DNA of 36,554 bases from Empedobacter stercoris (GTDB lineage Bacteria; Bacteroidota; Bacteroidia; Flavobacteriales; Weeksellaceae), in the NCBI RefSeq assembly GCF_020281205.1, contig NZ_JACXZC010000029.1, forward strand, positions 1 through 36,554, in the 5' to 3' direction. A model generated the notes under the pieces. That model did not search any database and had not been told where the DNA came from. It worked only from the letters and a program-made list of their open reading frames with translations. The translations under genes were made by a program, and so were the position numbers. This document shows, in pieces, positions 1 to 9,596 of the stretch (within the stretch, counting starts at the first letter, position 1; each line of letters opens with the position of its first letter).

Positions 1-15
1 ATTTAGCACTTGGCT

Positions 16-43
16 AATCATTGGGGGCTAGCCCCCAATGATT
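16..43. repeat. Perfect 28-nt palindrome
   Basis: The arms AATCATTGGGGGCT and AGCCCCCAATGATT are exactly complementary with no spacer (centre CTAG). It could form a very stable hairpin or be a dyad protein site. No clear T-run follows on either strand, so a standard intrinsic terminator for a gene outside the window is possible but not shown. The rest of 1-230 is AT-rich and I see no gene in it. Confidence 0.7.
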
Positions 44-234
44 TAATTTGAGTTGCACTTATTTGTTGAACTTAGAAATACTACCTTTTTATTTATATAT
101 CTATTTTTTAATAATTCTTCTTGATGATTTACAGCGCAAGATGAAATTATAAGATAAATAATAATGATAAAATATTTATACATAATAAAAGTATCTTAAT
201 GTTGACTTTATGAATATATTACTTTTTAAAACAA

Positions 235-266
235 AAAAACCACCTAAATAACTTTAGATGGTTTTT
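235..266 (-). terminator. Intrinsic terminator of rho
   Basis: Read on the minus strand, AACCATCTAAA, a short loop and TTTAGGTGGTT form a stem with one mismatch, followed by a T-rich tail. It lies about 22 nt past the rho stop codon. Confidence 0.7.
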
Positions 267-287
267 GAATTTATGTTAAGAACAATT

Positions 288-1943
288 TTATCCGTTCATC
301 GAAATTAAAAATTCTTCGTTGCTACGAGTTGTTTTAATACGTTGATGCAAGAAATCCATCGCTTCAACAGGATTCATATCCGCCAACATATTTCTTAATA
401 CCCACATGCGTTGTTGAGTTTTATCGTCTAATAATAAATCATCTTTACGCGTAGAAGAACTTACTAAATCAATCGCAGGGAAAATACGTTTGTTCGAAAT
501 CTTACGATCCAATTGTAATTCCATGTTACCAGTTCCTTTAAATTCTTCGAAAATAACTTCATCCATTTTAGAACCTGTATCAATCAATGCAGTTGCAATA
601 ATTGTAAGAGAACCTCCATTCTCGATGTTACGAGCAGCTCCAAAGAAACGTTTTGGTTTGTGTAATGCATTAGCATCAACACCACCCGATAAAACTTTAC
701 CAGATGCAGGAGAAACCGTGTTGTAAGCACGAGCAAGACGCGTAATAGAATCTAAAAGTATTACGACATCATGTCCACATTCTACCATACGTTTTGCTTT
801 TTCTAAAACAATGTTCGCAACTTTTACATGACGATTTGCTTCTTCATCAAACGTAGACGCAATAACCTCTCCGTTTACAGAGCGTTTCATATCAGTTACC
901 TCTTCTGGACGTTCATCGATTAATAAAACAATCAAATATACCTCTGGATGATTTTGAGCAATTCCGTTCGCAATATCTTTCAATAAGGTTGTTTTACCCG
1001 TTTTTGGTGGCGCCACAATCATCCCACGTTGACCTTTACCAATTGGTGTAAATAAATCAATTACGCGATTTGATAACGATTTAGAATTACTAAGATTGAA
1101 TTTCTCGTTAGGGAAAAGTGGAGTTAAATGCTCAAAAGCGATACGATCGCGTACATAATCGGGCGTTCGTCCGTTAATTTCTTTGATTTTAATTAAAGGA
1201 AAATATTTTTCACCTTCCTTTGGAGGGCGAACTTCTCCTGTAATTGTATCTCCCGTTTTTAATCCAAATAATCTAATTTGAGATTGAGAAACATAAACAT
1301 CATCTGGAGAAGATAAATAATTGAAATCTGACGAACGTAAAAAACCATAATTGTTATCTGGTAAAATCTCTAAAACACCTTCTGTTTGGATAATTCCATC
1401 AAATTCATAATTCGCAGCGCGGTATTTATTTTTTTGATTTTGTTGGTTGGGGTGATTGTTTTGTTGAGATGGTTCGTTTTGATTACGTTGATCAGATGGA
1501 TTGTTTCTCTTCTGATTGTTATTTTTTTTCAGGTCTTGGCTTTTGTTCGCTCGTTCCTGAAATTTATTAACACGAGGATTTTTCTCCTCATTTTTGTCTA
1601 TTTCTTCTGAAGTATTATCCATCTTTTCGATTTTGACTTCTTCTTGAATAGTCTCTTTTTGATGAGTTTCTACTTCTGGATTTTGAACTCTTTTACGTTT
1701 CGGTTTCTTCTCTTCAACAGGAAGATTATCGGTTTTCTCTTGTGCTTTTTCTTTTACAGCAGGTTTCGTTTCTGCTTTTGTTTCAACACTTTCCTCAACT
1801 TTTGGTTGAGTATTAATAAAAGCTAAGACAGTATCTAACAGCTCGCCTTTTTTTAATTTTTTATACCCATCGATTTTTAATTGCTCTGCAACTTGTTGTA
1901 AATCTGGTAATTTGAATGATTTTAATTTTTCGATATCAAACAT
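288..1943 (-). CDS. rho: Transcription termination factor Rho
   Basis: This is the hexameric RNA-dependent ATPase that ends transcription at Rho-dependent sites. The 551-aa protein has a Rho N-terminal helical domain (about residues 1-45), then a long charged and Q/N-rich low-complexity insert (about 46-175), an RNA-binding cold-shock-like domain (about 185-260) and the RecA-type ATPase domain. Walker A is APPKTGKTT at about 311-319, Walker B is VVILLDS near 393-399, and the Q/R-loop region [20 protein letters not shown] is intact. E. coli Rho is about 420 aa; the extra length is the disordered insert, which is common in Bacteroidota. The gene is divergent from the DUF4293 gene. Identification is certain from the conserved core. 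Confidence 0.98.
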   Translation of the reverse strand: MFDIEKLKSFKLPDLQQVAEQLKIDGYKKLKKGELLDTVLAFINTQPKVEESVETKAETKPAVKEKAQEKTDNLPVEEKKPKRKRVQNPEVETHQKETIQEEVKIEKMDNTSEEIDKNEEKNPRVNKFQERANKSQDLKKNNNQKRNNPSDQRNQNEPSQQNNHPNQQNQKNKYRAANYEFDGIIQTEGVLEILPDNNYGFLRSSDFNYLSSPDDVYVSQSQIRLFGLKTGDTITGEVRPPKEGEKYFPLIKIKEINGRTPDYVRDRIAFEHLTPLFPNEKFNLSNSKSLSNRVIDLFTPIGKGQRGMIVAPPKTGKTTLLKDIANGIAQNHPEVYLIVLLIDERPEEVTDMKRSVNGEVIASTFDEEANRHVKVANIVLEKAKRMVECGHDVVILLDSITRLARAYNTVSPASGKVLSGGVDANALHKPKRFFGAARNIENGGSLTIIATALIDTGSKMDEVIFEEFKGTGNMELQLDRKISNKRIFPAIDLVSSSTRKDDLLLDDKTQQRMWVLRNMLADMNPVEAMDFLHQRIKTTRSNEEFLISMNG

Positions 1944-2092
1944 AATCCTATAATGAAGGTATTAATGTATTTATATTTTTTTATTCAATAAAGTAATTGG
2001 GAATCATAACAATAGAATTGTTACAAAGCGAATAAATTTGAGATTTATTAATGCAATAGTACGAATAATTATAAAAACTCAAAAAGTTTTTT

Positions 2093-2100
2093 TACATTTG
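2093..2100 (+). promoter_or_regulatory. -7 box (TANNTTTG) for the DUF4293 gene
   Basis: TACATTTG matches the Bacteroidota -7 consensus and ends 17 nt before the start codon, so the transcript would be nearly leaderless. No clear -33 TTG is seen at the ideal distance. Confidence 0.5.
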
Positions 2101-2117
2101 TATTCGAAATTTAAGAA

Positions 2118-2531
2118 ATGATTCAAAGAAAGCAAAGTATATATTTATTCTTAAGTGGAATAATTTCGAGTATATTCGCCATGAATTTTGATAAACTATT
2201 TGATATTCCATTACAATGGTTGCAAAATCCAGAGAAGGGAGATTACATTTTTTCATTAGCCTTTTTCTCATCAGCTTTAATTTCGTTTTTAACCATTATG
2301 TTTTTTAAAAAACGAAGCTTACAGATTAGCTTGGGATGGTTAAATATTATTTTGAATGTTTTATTAATTGGTTCTTTTGTTTACTGTCTATTAACATTAC
2401 CTGGAGAAGGAAATTCTGAGAAAGGTATTTGGGCATTAGTTCCTTTAGCTTCGATTGTGCTTCTGTCAATTGCCAATCGTTTGATTAAGAAGGATGATGA
2501 TCTTGTAAAATCAGTAGATAGATTCAGATAG
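2118..2531 (+). CDS. DUF4293 family integral membrane protein
   Basis: A 137-aa protein that begins MIQRKQSIYL, typical of the DUF4293 family, which is often found beside rho in flavobacteria. Four hydrophobic segments are visible (about residues 7-24, 44-63, 70-94 and 103-122), followed by a charged C-terminal tail (KKDDDLVKSVDRFR). It is most likely an inner-membrane protein with four helices. No catalytic motif is present and the function is unknown. It is divergent from rho and has its own terminator at 2561-2595. Confidence 0.85.
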   Translation: MIQRKQSIYLFLSGIISSIFAMNFDKLFDIPLQWLQNPEKGDYIFSLAFFSSALISFLTIMFFKKRSLQISLGWLNIILNVLLIGSFVYCLLTLPGEGNSEKGIWALVPLASIVLLSIANRLIKKDDDLVKSVDRFR

Positions 2532-2560
2532 ACCAAAAACTTTTTATATTATGAGTGTCT

Positions 2561-2595
2561 AAAAGCAGTTTCAACGTGTTGAAACTGCTTTTTTT
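2561..2595 (+). terminator. Intrinsic terminator after DUF4293 gene
   Basis: AAAAGCAGTTTCAAC and GTTGAAACTGCTTTT form a perfect stem followed by a T-run. Confidence 0.9.
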
Positions 2596-2667
2596 GTTTC
2601 TATTAATTACATTTTAATATAAAATAAAGAAGAATTTTACTTTTTTATTTTATTGACTGTTTAAAAC

Positions 2668-2762
2668 AGGGGTATAGAAGTGTTAAGTTGTATTAATTTT
2701 CGATTAACCCCTAAAAAAATAGGGGTAGTTTTATTTTGTGTTTATTTTTTTATTTATTTTTG
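2668..2762 (+). promoter_or_regulatory. Glutamine synthetase promoter with AGGGGTA repeats
   Basis: A -7 box TATTTTTG (2755-2762) has a TTTG -33-like element at 2735-2738. Upstream lie an inverted repeat ACCCCTA (2707-2713) / TAGGGGT (2720-2726) and a further AGGGGTA at 2668-2674. Three copies of one heptamer next to a nitrogen-assimilation promoter suggest an operator. The regulator is unknown. Confidence 0.5.
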
Positions 2763-2791
2763 TACCATAAAACAACATAAATTATTTCTTT

Positions 2792-4978
2792 ATGACATCA
2801 TTTCGTTTTGAAGCTTTAAAAGCCGCAAGTAATCGTAAGCCGGTTAGCGTTCCTGATTTAGGTAAAAAATCAGATATTTTTGCAAGTAATGTATTTAATG
2901 ACAAAGTAATGCGTCAGCATTTAACTTCGGAAGCATACAAAGCAGTACGTTCTGCAATGGATTATGGTACTAAAATTGACCGTAAAATGGCAGACTTTGT
3001 AGCTTTAGGTATGAAAGAATGGGCGATGAGTAAAGGAGTTACGCATTATACACATTGGTTTCAGCCTCTGACAGGAACTACAGCAGAAAAACATGATGCG
3101 TTTTTTGAAACCTCATTTGACGGAGCAGATCCAGTAGAAAAATTTAGTGGATCATTATTGGTTCAACAAGAGCCAGACGCATCTTCTTTTCCGAATGGAG
3201 GAATCAGAAACACCTTCGAAGCACGCGGGTATACAGCTTGGGATCCTACTTCTCCTGCATTTATTTTTGGAACAACATTGTGTATTCCTACCGTTTTTGT
3301 TTCGTATACAGGTGAAGCTTTAGATAATAAAGCCCCATTGTTAAGAGCACTTTTGTCTATAGATGAAGCGGCTACAGAGGTGGCGAAATTTTTTGATAAA
3401 AATGTAAAGAAAGTTACACCAACTTTGGGTTGGGAACAAGAATATTTCTTAATTGACGATGCTTTAGCAGCTTCTCGTCCTGATATTTTACAAACTGGTA
3501 GAACATTGTTAGGTCATGTTTCGGCTAAAGGACAGCAATTAGAGGATCATTACTTTGGATCGATTCCTACTCGCGTGTTGAATTATATGCGCGATTTAGA
3601 GAACGAATGTATGTTGTTAGGAATTCCTGTCAAAACACGTCATAATGAAGTTGCTCCAAATCAATTTGAATTAGCGCCAATTTTTGAAGAAACAAATTTA
3701 GCGGTTGACCACAATTCATTATTAATGGATGTCATGCAAAAAGTAGCAGAGCGTCATCATTTTAAAGTGTTATTTCACGAAAAACCTTTCAAAGGTGTTA
3801 ATGGATCTGGAAAACACAATAACTGGTCGTTGGCAACTGATACAGGAGTGAATTTATTAGCGCCAGGCAAAACGCCAAATAGTAATTTACAGTTCTTGAC
3901 ATTTTTTATTAATACAATAAAAGCGGTTTCTATTTATGAAGAATTATTACGTGCGTCTATTGCATCAGCTTCTAATGATCATCGTTTAGGTGCAAATGAA
4001 GCGCCTCCTGCTATTATTTCAATTTTTATTGGTCAGCAATTGACAAAAGTATTGGAAGAATTAGAAGGTGTTTCGACAGGGAAGTTATCTCCAGAAGAAA
4101 AAACGGATCTAAAATTAAATGTCGTTGGGAAAATTCCAGATGTATTATTAGATAATACAGATCGTAATCGAACTTCTCCATTTGCATTTACAGGAAATAA
4201 ATTTGAGTTTCGTGCGGTTGGTTCTACAGCAAACTGTGCAAACGCAATGACAACTTTGAATGCTATTGTTGCCAAACAATTGATGGATTTTAGAAAAGAA
4301 GTTGATACGTTGATTGAAAGCGGTTTGAAAAAAGATGAAGCAATTTTTAACGTTTTACGCGAATACATCAAAGAAACCAAACATATTCTTTTTGAAGGTG
4401 ATGGATACAGTAAAGAATGGGAAGAAGAAGCGGTTCGTCGTGGATTATCAAATCATAAAACAACTCCAGCAGCTTTAAAAGCAAAAATTTCTCAAAAATC
4501 GTTGGATTTATTTGCGGAAGTAAATGTGATGAATCATACAGAAGTTGAGGCTCGTTACGAAATCGAATTAGAGGATTATATCAAGAAAATTCAGATAGAG
4601 GGACGTGTTTTAGGTGATATAGTAAGAAATCATATTATCCCAACTGTTTTTAAATATCAAAACTTGTTAATCAAAAATATTAAAGGATTCAAAGATATAT
4701 TCGGAGACGACTATGAACAATATGCTGGAGAGCAATTAATTATTTTGAAGAAAATTTCGATGCACGTTAACGAATTAAATGCAAAATTACACTTGATGAT
4801 GGATGCACGTAAGGAGGCAAATGTGGTGGAGTCTTTAGAAGAAAAAGCTCACGCTTATTGTGATAAAGTAAAACCTTATTATGACGAAATTCGTTACCAT
4901 GCAGATAAGTTAGAGTTGATGGTGGATAACGAATATTGGGTTTTAACAAAATATAGAGAGTTATTGTTTACCCGATAA
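2792..4978 (+). CDS. glnN: Glutamine synthetase type III
   Basis: It makes glutamine from glutamate, ammonia and ATP. The 728-aa length is that of the GSIII class, not GSI (about 470 aa). Visible landmarks are the N-terminal GSIII region, the GWEQEYFLIDD metal/glutamate motif near residue 213, ETNLAVDHNSLLMDVM, the NGSGKHNNWSLATD ATP-site motif and RNRTSPFAFTGNKFEFRAVGS. The C-terminal helical region is also typical. It is a single-gene unit with a promoter and repeated AGGGGTA motif upstream and a strong terminator 24 nt after the stop. Regulation by nitrogen supply is likely from its role but not shown here. Confidence 0.96.
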   Translation: MTSFRFEALKAASNRKPVSVPDLGKKSDIFASNVFNDKVMRQHLTSEAYKAVRSAMDYGTKIDRKMADFVALGMKEWAMSKGVTHYTHWFQPLTGTTAEKHDAFFETSFDGADPVEKFSGSLLVQQEPDASSFPNGGIRNTFEARGYTAWDPTSPAFIFGTTLCIPTVFVSYTGEALDNKAPLLRALLSIDEAATEVAKFFDKNVKKVTPTLGWEQEYFLIDDALAASRPDILQTGRTLLGHVSAKGQQLEDHYFGSIPTRVLNYMRDLENECMLLGIPVKTRHNEVAPNQFELAPIFEETNLAVDHNSLLMDVMQKVAERHHFKVLFHEKPFKGVNGSGKHNNWSLATDTGVNLLAPGKTPNSNLQFLTFFINTIKAVSIYEELLRASIASASNDHRLGANEAPPAIISIFIGQQLTKVLEELEGVSTGKLSPEEKTDLKLNVVGKIPDVLLDNTDRNRTSPFAFTGNKFEFRAVGSTANCANAMTTLNAIVAKQLMDFRKEVDTLIESGLKKDEAIFNVLREYIKETKHILFEGDGYSKEWEEEAVRRGLSNHKTTPAALKAKISQKSLDLFAEVNVMNHTEVEARYEIELEDYIKKIQIEGRVLGDIVRNHIIPTVFKYQNLLIKNIKGFKDIFGDDYEQYAGEQLIILKKISMHVNELNAKLHLMMDARKEANVVESLEEKAHAYCDKVKPYYDEIRYHADKLELMVDNEYWVLTKYRELLFTR

Positions 4979-5002
4979 TATTTTTAATGATATAATACAA
5001 AG

Positions 5003-5027
5003 CCGATGATTTTTCATCGGTTTTTTT
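5003..5027 (+). terminator. Intrinsic terminator of glutamine synthetase gene
   Basis: CCGATG-ATTTTT-CATCGG followed by seven T. The same 18-nt hairpin is found again at 6559-6576. Confidence 0.92.
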
Positions 5028-5167
5028 GTTTAAACAAGTGATATATGTCATTTATTTTGAATTGTTATAAATTAAGCGTTTTGATAAGGCAATATTGTGT
5101 TTTATATATTTTTTTCTATAAGTTTATAGTAACATTAATATTAATTAACACTTAAAATGAATTTTTT

Positions 5168-6532
5168 ATGAAAAAAATTTTATGTTCTTTATTGACTTTA
5201 TCGTCTCTTGCAACGCTATCAGCACAAATTTTTGAAGAAAATTTTGATGGGAATGGACCAGGTATTAGCGCATGGACAGTTATAGATAATGATAAGAATA
5301 AGCCTGCGTCTGCAGTGAATTTCATAACAAATGGATGGAATTCTATTGATCGACAAGGAAATAATGGAAATTATGGTGGACCTATGGGAAACTTTGCAGC
5401 AATGAGTACTTCATGGTACAGTCCAACAGGAACATCAGACGATTGGTTGATTTCACCAGTTATTGATCTTAAAGATGCTAAAGATCCTGTTTTAGAATGG
5501 AAAGCTAAAGCGCAAGACCCAGATTTTTCTGACGGTTATAAAGTCATGATTTCTACAGGAGGTAATGCAATAGCTGATTTTAAAACTGAAATATTAAGCG
5601 TGTCAGCTGAAGATAGTGATTGGAAAAAAAGAACTTTCAATTTAAAAGACTATGCAGGACAGCAAGTAAGAATAGCATTTGTTAATAACTCTACTGATAT
5701 GTTTATGTTATTAATTGATGATATAAAGGTGACAGAATCTTCAGGAGGAGGTGATCCAGATCCAACAAGTGATGTTATTTGGTCAGATAATTTTGACGAT
5801 GTAGATATTTCTGATTGGAAGTTATCAGATAAAGATGGAGACAAATTTAATTGGTCAGCTGTTCAATCAACAGATGCATCAGGTAACCCTGTTGGCAGTC
5901 CATTAATTACTTCGGCATCTTATATTAATGATTATGGTCCTTTAACTCCAGATAACTGGATAACATCTCCAGAAATTGATTTAACAAATGTAGACGGTAA
6001 AGCAACTTTGAAATATGGAGTTTTTGCTTCTGATCCATTGTATAACAAAGAGAATTATGCCGTTTATATTTCTACAACTAACGATACTTCTAATGAATCA
6101 GATTTCAAACAGGTGTTTACCGAAAAAGACTTGCCTGGTACAGAAACTGAAAGATCAGTAGATTTAACAGAATTTGTAGGACAAAAAATCTATATTACAT
6201 TCAGACACTTTAATGTATCAGATATGTACAGAATCAATATTGATAATGTATCCGTTGAAGGAAAATTGAAAACATTAGGAACATCAACTGTTAAATCAGA
6301 TAAAGCTGTTAGTGTGTATCCAAATCCAGTTCAAGATTCATTCAAAGTAAACTTAGACTCAAATGCAGATAAATCTAAAGTAACTTTAGAATTATTTAAT
6401 CTAAATGGAGCTAAAGTTAAAACATTTAAACACGCAGATTCATACGATATTTCATCTTTACCAAAAGGAGTTTATATTTTAGAAATTAATAATGGCACAA
6501 GCAAAGTTGTGAAAAAATTAGTTAAAAAATAA
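5168..6532 (+). CDS. T9SS-secreted protein with two choice-of-anchor J-like domains
   Basis: The 454-aa protein starts with a Sec signal peptide (MKKILCSLLTLSSLATLSA, cleavage before QIFEE). Two similar beta-sandwich domains follow (about 20-190 and 205-365). Each has an early NFD motif, a DDWLISP or DNWITSP motif and a DD/DN-x-V ending, which fits the choice-of-anchor J/MAM-like fold common in Bacteroidota exoproteins. A GGGDPDP linker separates them. The C-terminal 75 residues (VYPNPVQDSF through KLVKK) are a type A T9SS sorting domain, so the protein should cross the outer membrane and be released or surface-attached. No protease or glycosidase active site is visible, so an adhesive role is more likely than catalysis. 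Confidence 0.9.
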   Translation: MKKILCSLLTLSSLATLSAQIFEENFDGNGPGISAWTVIDNDKNKPASAVNFITNGWNSIDRQGNNGNYGGPMGNFAAMSTSWYSPTGTSDDWLISPVIDLKDAKDPVLEWKAKAQDPDFSDGYKVMISTGGNAIADFKTEILSVSAEDSDWKKRTFNLKDYAGQQVRIAFVNNSTDMFMLLIDDIKVTESSGGGDPDPTSDVIWSDNFDDVDISDWKLSDKDGDKFNWSAVQSTDASGNPVGSPLITSASYINDYGPLTPDNWITSPEIDLTNVDGKATLKYGVFASDPLYNKENYAVYISTTNDTSNESDFKQVFTEKDLPGTETERSVDLTEFVGQKIYITFRHFNVSDMYRINIDNVSVEGKLKTLGTSTVKSDKAVSVYPNPVQDSFKVNLDSNADKSKVTLELFNLNGAKVKTFKHADSYDISSLPKGVYILEINNGTSKVVKKLVKK

Positions 6533-6558
6533 TTTTTAACTAAGATTAGAATACAAAA

Positions 6559-6584
6559 CCGATGATTTTTCATCGGTTTTTTTT
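6559..6584 (+). terminator. Intrinsic terminator of the T9SS protein gene
   Basis: CCGATG-ATTTTT-CATCGG followed by eight T. The hairpin, and the AATACAAA before it, nearly repeat the glutamine synthetase terminator at 5003. Confidence 0.92.
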
Positions 6585-6615
6585 ATTCAAATTTTCTGAA
6601 TCACTTGAGTTATTG

Positions 6616-6623
6616 TATCTTTG
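6616..6623 (+). promoter_or_regulatory. -7 box (TANNTTTG) for prfA
   Basis: TATCTTTG ends 17 nt before the prfA start codon, as for other near-leaderless promoters in this window. Confidence 0.5.
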
Positions 6624-6640
6624 CAATCCAATAAAAGTAT

Positions 6641-7732
6641 ATGGCAGATTTAGGTCTATTAGATAAATTAAGAGCAATTAAACAACGATTTGATGAGGTG
6701 GCAGATTTGATCATCCAACCAGATATCGTGACAGATCAAGCTCGTTATGCAAAATTAAACAAAGAATATTCTGATTTAAGAGATTTCGTAGAGATTCAAA
6801 AAGTATACGAAGGATACTTAAATGCGATTGAAGAAGCAGACGAAATCATTAATGACGGTTCTGATACAGAAATGGTTGAATTAGCTAAAATCGAAAAAGA
6901 TGAAGCAATCAATGCAATTCCTGCAATAGAAGAAGAGATCAAAATGATGTTGATTCCAAAAGATCCAGAAGATGATAAAAACGTTATCGTTGAATTGCGT
7001 TCTGGTACAGGAGGAGATGAAGCAGCAATTTTCGTAGAAGACATTTACCGTATGTATTCGATGTATTTTAAAGAAAGAGGATGGAAACATGAAGTTTTGA
7101 ATACTTCTGATGCATCTGGAAAAGGATACAAAGAGTTGGTGATGCAAGTGGAAGGGAATGCAGTTTATGGAACGATGAAATACGAATCAGGAGTTCATCG
7201 TGTACAACGTGTTCCAGAAACAGAATCTCAGGGGCGTGTGCATACTTCGGCGATTACTGTTGCGGTTTTACCAGAAGCCGAAGAAGTGGATGTGGTGATT
7301 AATCCAGCAGATTTAGAATATCAAACAGCTCGTTCGTCTGGTGCGGGAGGACAAAATGTAAATAAGGTTGAAACGAAAGTTCAATTAACACACAAACCTT
7401 CAGGTATCGTAATTGTTTGTCAAGAAGCGCGTTCGCAACATAAAAACCGCGAGAAGGCATTGCAATTGTTACGTACAAAATTGTATGAAATAGAATTCGA
7501 GAAAAAACATTCAGAGCGTTCGGCTCAACGTAAATCTTTAGTGTCAACTGGAGACCGTTCGGCTAAAATTCGTACATACAACTATCCGCAGGGACGTGTA
7601 ACGGATCACCGTATCAATAAGTCGATTTACAATTTGGATAACTTTATGAATGGAGATATTCAAGAAATGATTGATGCGTTGAAAGTGGCAGAAAATGCAG
7701 AAAAATTGAAAGGATCAGATGAAGATTTCTAA
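6641..7732 (+). CDS. prfA: Peptide chain release factor 1
   Basis: RF1 reads UAA and UAG at the ribosomal A site and triggers peptide release. The 363-aa length is normal. The anticodon-like PxT motif is present as PET in [14 protein letters not shown], and the peptidyl-transferase GGQ motif is in [15 protein letters not shown]. The N-terminal coiled-coil domain and the C-terminal [19 protein letters not shown] segment are intact. RF2 is excluded because its SPF motif is absent. The gene is monocistronic, with a TANNTTTG promoter before it and a bidirectional terminator after it. Confidence 0.98.
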   Translation: MADLGLLDKLRAIKQRFDEVADLIIQPDIVTDQARYAKLNKEYSDLRDFVEIQKVYEGYLNAIEEADEIINDGSDTEMVELAKIEKDEAINAIPAIEEEIKMMLIPKDPEDDKNVIVELRSGTGGDEAAIFVEDIYRMYSMYFKERGWKHEVLNTSDASGKGYKELVMQVEGNAVYGTMKYESGVHRVQRVPETESQGRVHTSAITVAVLPEAEEVDVVINPADLEYQTARSSGAGGQNVNKVETKVQLTHKPSGIVIVCQEARSQHKNREKALQLLRTKLYEIEFEKKHSERSAQRKSLVSTGDRSAKIRTYNYPQGRVTDHRINKSIYNLDNFMNGDIQEMIDALKVAENAEKLKGSDEDF

Positions 7733-7757
7733 TATTCATCTGATTAATAGAATAAAA

Positions 7758-7790
7758 AAATCCATCTCAATGACTGAGATGGATTTTCGT
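7758..7790. terminator. Bidirectional terminator between prfA and the barrel protein gene
   Basis: AAATCCATCTCA and TGAGATGGATTT form a perfect stem with an A-run before and a T-rich tail after, so it can end both converging genes. Confidence 0.88.
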
Positions 7791-7793
7791 TTA

Positions 7794-8321
7794 TTATAAA
7801 CCTATAGATACACCCATAAAAGGTTGAAATCCGCTAGAGAATATACTTTCATTTTCTTTGTATAATACGTTATACATAACACCTGCTTGAAATCTTACAG
7901 ATCCAGAAGATTGATAACCAGCACCTAACCATAAAGCAGATTCATCTAATTTTGTTTCGTAATTATAGTTATAACGTTCGTTATACTTTTGTTTCCCTGT
8001 GTAGTACATATAGTTGGCTCTAAGAAAAAGATTTTCGACTGGAAAAAAGTTAACATAAGGTCCAGCATTAAATAAATTCAATTTAGCATAATCGTCTTTT
8101 GCATATTGATAACCGGCTGCAGCACCAAGTTCTAAATTGTTAGCAATCATGTAACCAACACTTGGAGAAACATTGAAACCAAAATAACCATTATTACCAA
8201 AAGATAATCCAAGACCGCCACCAAATCGCCAATTATTGTTAAGTAATTGATTTTGATTTATTTGAGCATAAGTAATACTGCTTAGGGTTAAAGAAATGAT
8301 AAATAAGAGTAACTTTTTCAT
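7794..8321 (-). CDS. Small outer-membrane beta-barrel protein
   Basis: The 175-aa protein has a signal peptide (MKKLLLFIISLTLSSITYA, mature end QINQN). The rest is made of alternating polar/apolar strands rich in Gly and aromatics (GGGLGLSFGNNGYFGFNVSPSVGYM, ELGAAAGYQYA, LFLRANYMYYTG, LWLGAGYQSSGSVRFQAGVMYNV), ending in FQPFMGVSIGL. This fits an eight-strand porin-family/OmpW-like barrel. The ligand or role cannot be told. It converges on prfA with a shared terminator. Confidence 0.8.
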   Translation of the reverse strand: MKKLLLFIISLTLSSITYAQINQNQLLNNNWRFGGGLGLSFGNNGYFGFNVSPSVGYMIANNLELGAAAGYQYAKDDYAKLNLFNAGPYVNFFPVENLFLRANYMYYTGKQKYNERYNYNYETKLDESALWLGAGYQSSGSVRFQAGVMYNVLYKENESIFSSGFQPFMGVSIGL

Positions 8322-8521
8322 AGAAATTTAAATAATATTTAACGTTTAAAAATGGCTATAATTGAAAAAACCACTATAAATTTGTCCTATCAAAAATAAT
8401 AATTCTGTTTTTCAATAAACATCATTATTAATTTTAATCGTAACGAGTCGTTCATAGTTTTTTATTATAAAAGAATAGATATTAGGTTTAATAAATCTAT
8501 AATTTATTGCTTTTCTGGTTT

Positions 8522-8529
8522 TATCTTTG
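8522..8529 (+). promoter_or_regulatory. -7 box (TANNTTTG) for dps
   Basis: TATCTTTG lies 45 nt before the dps start codon. I see no clear oxidative-stress regulator site. Confidence 0.45.
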
Positions 8530-8574
8530 CAGTAGTAAAGTTAATCAAAATAGACAATATAAAAATTTAAACAA

Positions 8575-9039
8575 ATGAAATTATTATCGCCAGAAAAAAA
8601 ACAAAAAATCGCTGATATTTTAATTAAATTATTAGCAGACGAGCATATTTTATATTTAAAAACAAGAAATGCACATTGGAATATTGAAGGTCCAGATTTT
8701 CAAACCATACATGTGTATTTTGAAACGTTATATAACGAGTTACAAATTGTCATAGACGATGTTGCGGAAAAAATACGTCAAAAAGATGTATACGCACCAG
8801 CAACAATGGCAGAGTATTTGCAGTTAGCTCATTTGTCAGAGGCAAGAAAAACAGAAAACAAAGATAGTTTAAGTTTTATTGCTGATTTGCTACACGACCA
8901 CGAAGTGATTATAAACTTTTTGGCAGAAGCTGTAGTAGAAATTGATGAGTTCAACGATATTTCAACTTCGGATTTCTTAGTTGGTTTATTAGAACAACAT
9001 CAAAAAACTGCTTGGATGCTTAGATCGCATCTTAAATAA
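8575..9039 (+). CDS. dps: Dps-family ferritin-like DNA-protection protein
   Basis: Dps forms a 12-subunit shell that oxidises and stores iron and shields DNA from peroxide. The 154-aa protein has the inter-subunit ferroxidase signature: NAHWNIEGPDF (His), YFETLYNELQIVIDDVAEK (Asp/Glu), all within the first 75 residues. The four-helix pattern continues to LLEQHQKTAWMLRSHLK. The N-terminus is short with a few lysines (KKQK), so direct DNA binding is uncertain. It is a single gene convergent with the YegP-like gene. The start ATG is preceded by an A-rich leader as usual for this phylum. Confidence 0.93.
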   Translation: MKLLSPEKKQKIADILIKLLADEHILYLKTRNAHWNIEGPDFQTIHVYFETLYNELQIVIDDVAEKIRQKDVYAPATMAEYLQLAHLSEARKTENKDSLSFIADLLHDHEVIINFLAEAVVEIDEFNDISTSDFLVGLLEQHQKTAWMLRSHLK

Positions 9040-9101
9040 AGTGAACATTATTTTACTTCATAAGTTTTTAGTGTTAATTCATATTAGTGTTAATTAGGTT
9101 G

Positions 9102-9134
9102 AGCCTTGGATTTTCCAAGGCTTCAGCTTTTTAT
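9102..9134. terminator. Hairpin between dps and the YegP-like gene
   Basis: AGCCTTGGA and TCCAAGGCT form a perfect stem; a short T-run follows after CAGC. It probably ends dps transcription. Confidence 0.55.
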
Positions 9135-9147
9135 AGAGGTTTGTATT

Positions 9148-9474
9148 TTAACCCTCTACTTCTTTTACTTCTGCATCTAACGCATTTGTTTTTACAGAAG
9201 CTATTCCATTTTTAGCACCAGATTCTGTTTCGTACGATTGGCTTGTTCCAATAATTTGTCCATTCGTAGCTTTCAAATTGAAATGCCATTTTCCAGAAGT
9301 TCCTTCTTTCAATTCAAATTTAGAATCATCTTGCGAATTTTTACGGACTGATTCGATTCCGTTTTCGCAACTTGCTTTTTGTTTGTACCCTTCGCTTGCC
9401 AAAATATTTTGTCCGTTTTTAGCTTTCAAACGAAAACGATATTCTCCTGCTTTGTCTTGATAAATTTCAAACAT
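9148..9474 (-). CDS. YegP/DUF1508 family protein, two repeats
   Basis: The 108-aa protein holds two tandem DUF1508 units (about 1-50 and 52-100). Each carries the pattern F-x-x-x-x-D/G-K-W/E-x-F-x-L-K-A-x-N-G-Q-I-I followed by S-x-x-Y-x-x-x-x-x-x-x-x-G-I-x-S-V. Each unit folds as a small alpha/beta sheet module known from E. coli YegP. It is cytosolic, with no signal peptide. The molecular function of the family is not known to me. It converges with dps. Confidence 0.9.
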   Translation of the reverse strand: MFEIYQDKAGEYRFRLKAKNGQNILASEGYKQKASCENGIESVRKNSQDDSKFELKEGTSGKWHFNLKATNGQIIGTSQSYETESGAKNGIASVKTNALDAEVKEVEG

Positions 9475-9562
9475 AATAAATAGATATTTAATGGTTTATG
9501 ATGAATATAAATGTATAAAATTTATTTGATAGTTTGAATGATGAAAAATAGGTTCAATAAAA

Positions 9563-9588
9563 AAATCCTGAAATTAATTTTCAGGATT
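9563..9588 (-). terminator. Terminator of the Kup gene
   Basis: AAATCCTGAAA, a four-base loop and TTTCAGGATTT form a stem flanked by A and T runs. It lies just after the kup stop on the minus strand. Confidence 0.8.
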
Positions 9589-9596
9589 TCAAATTT

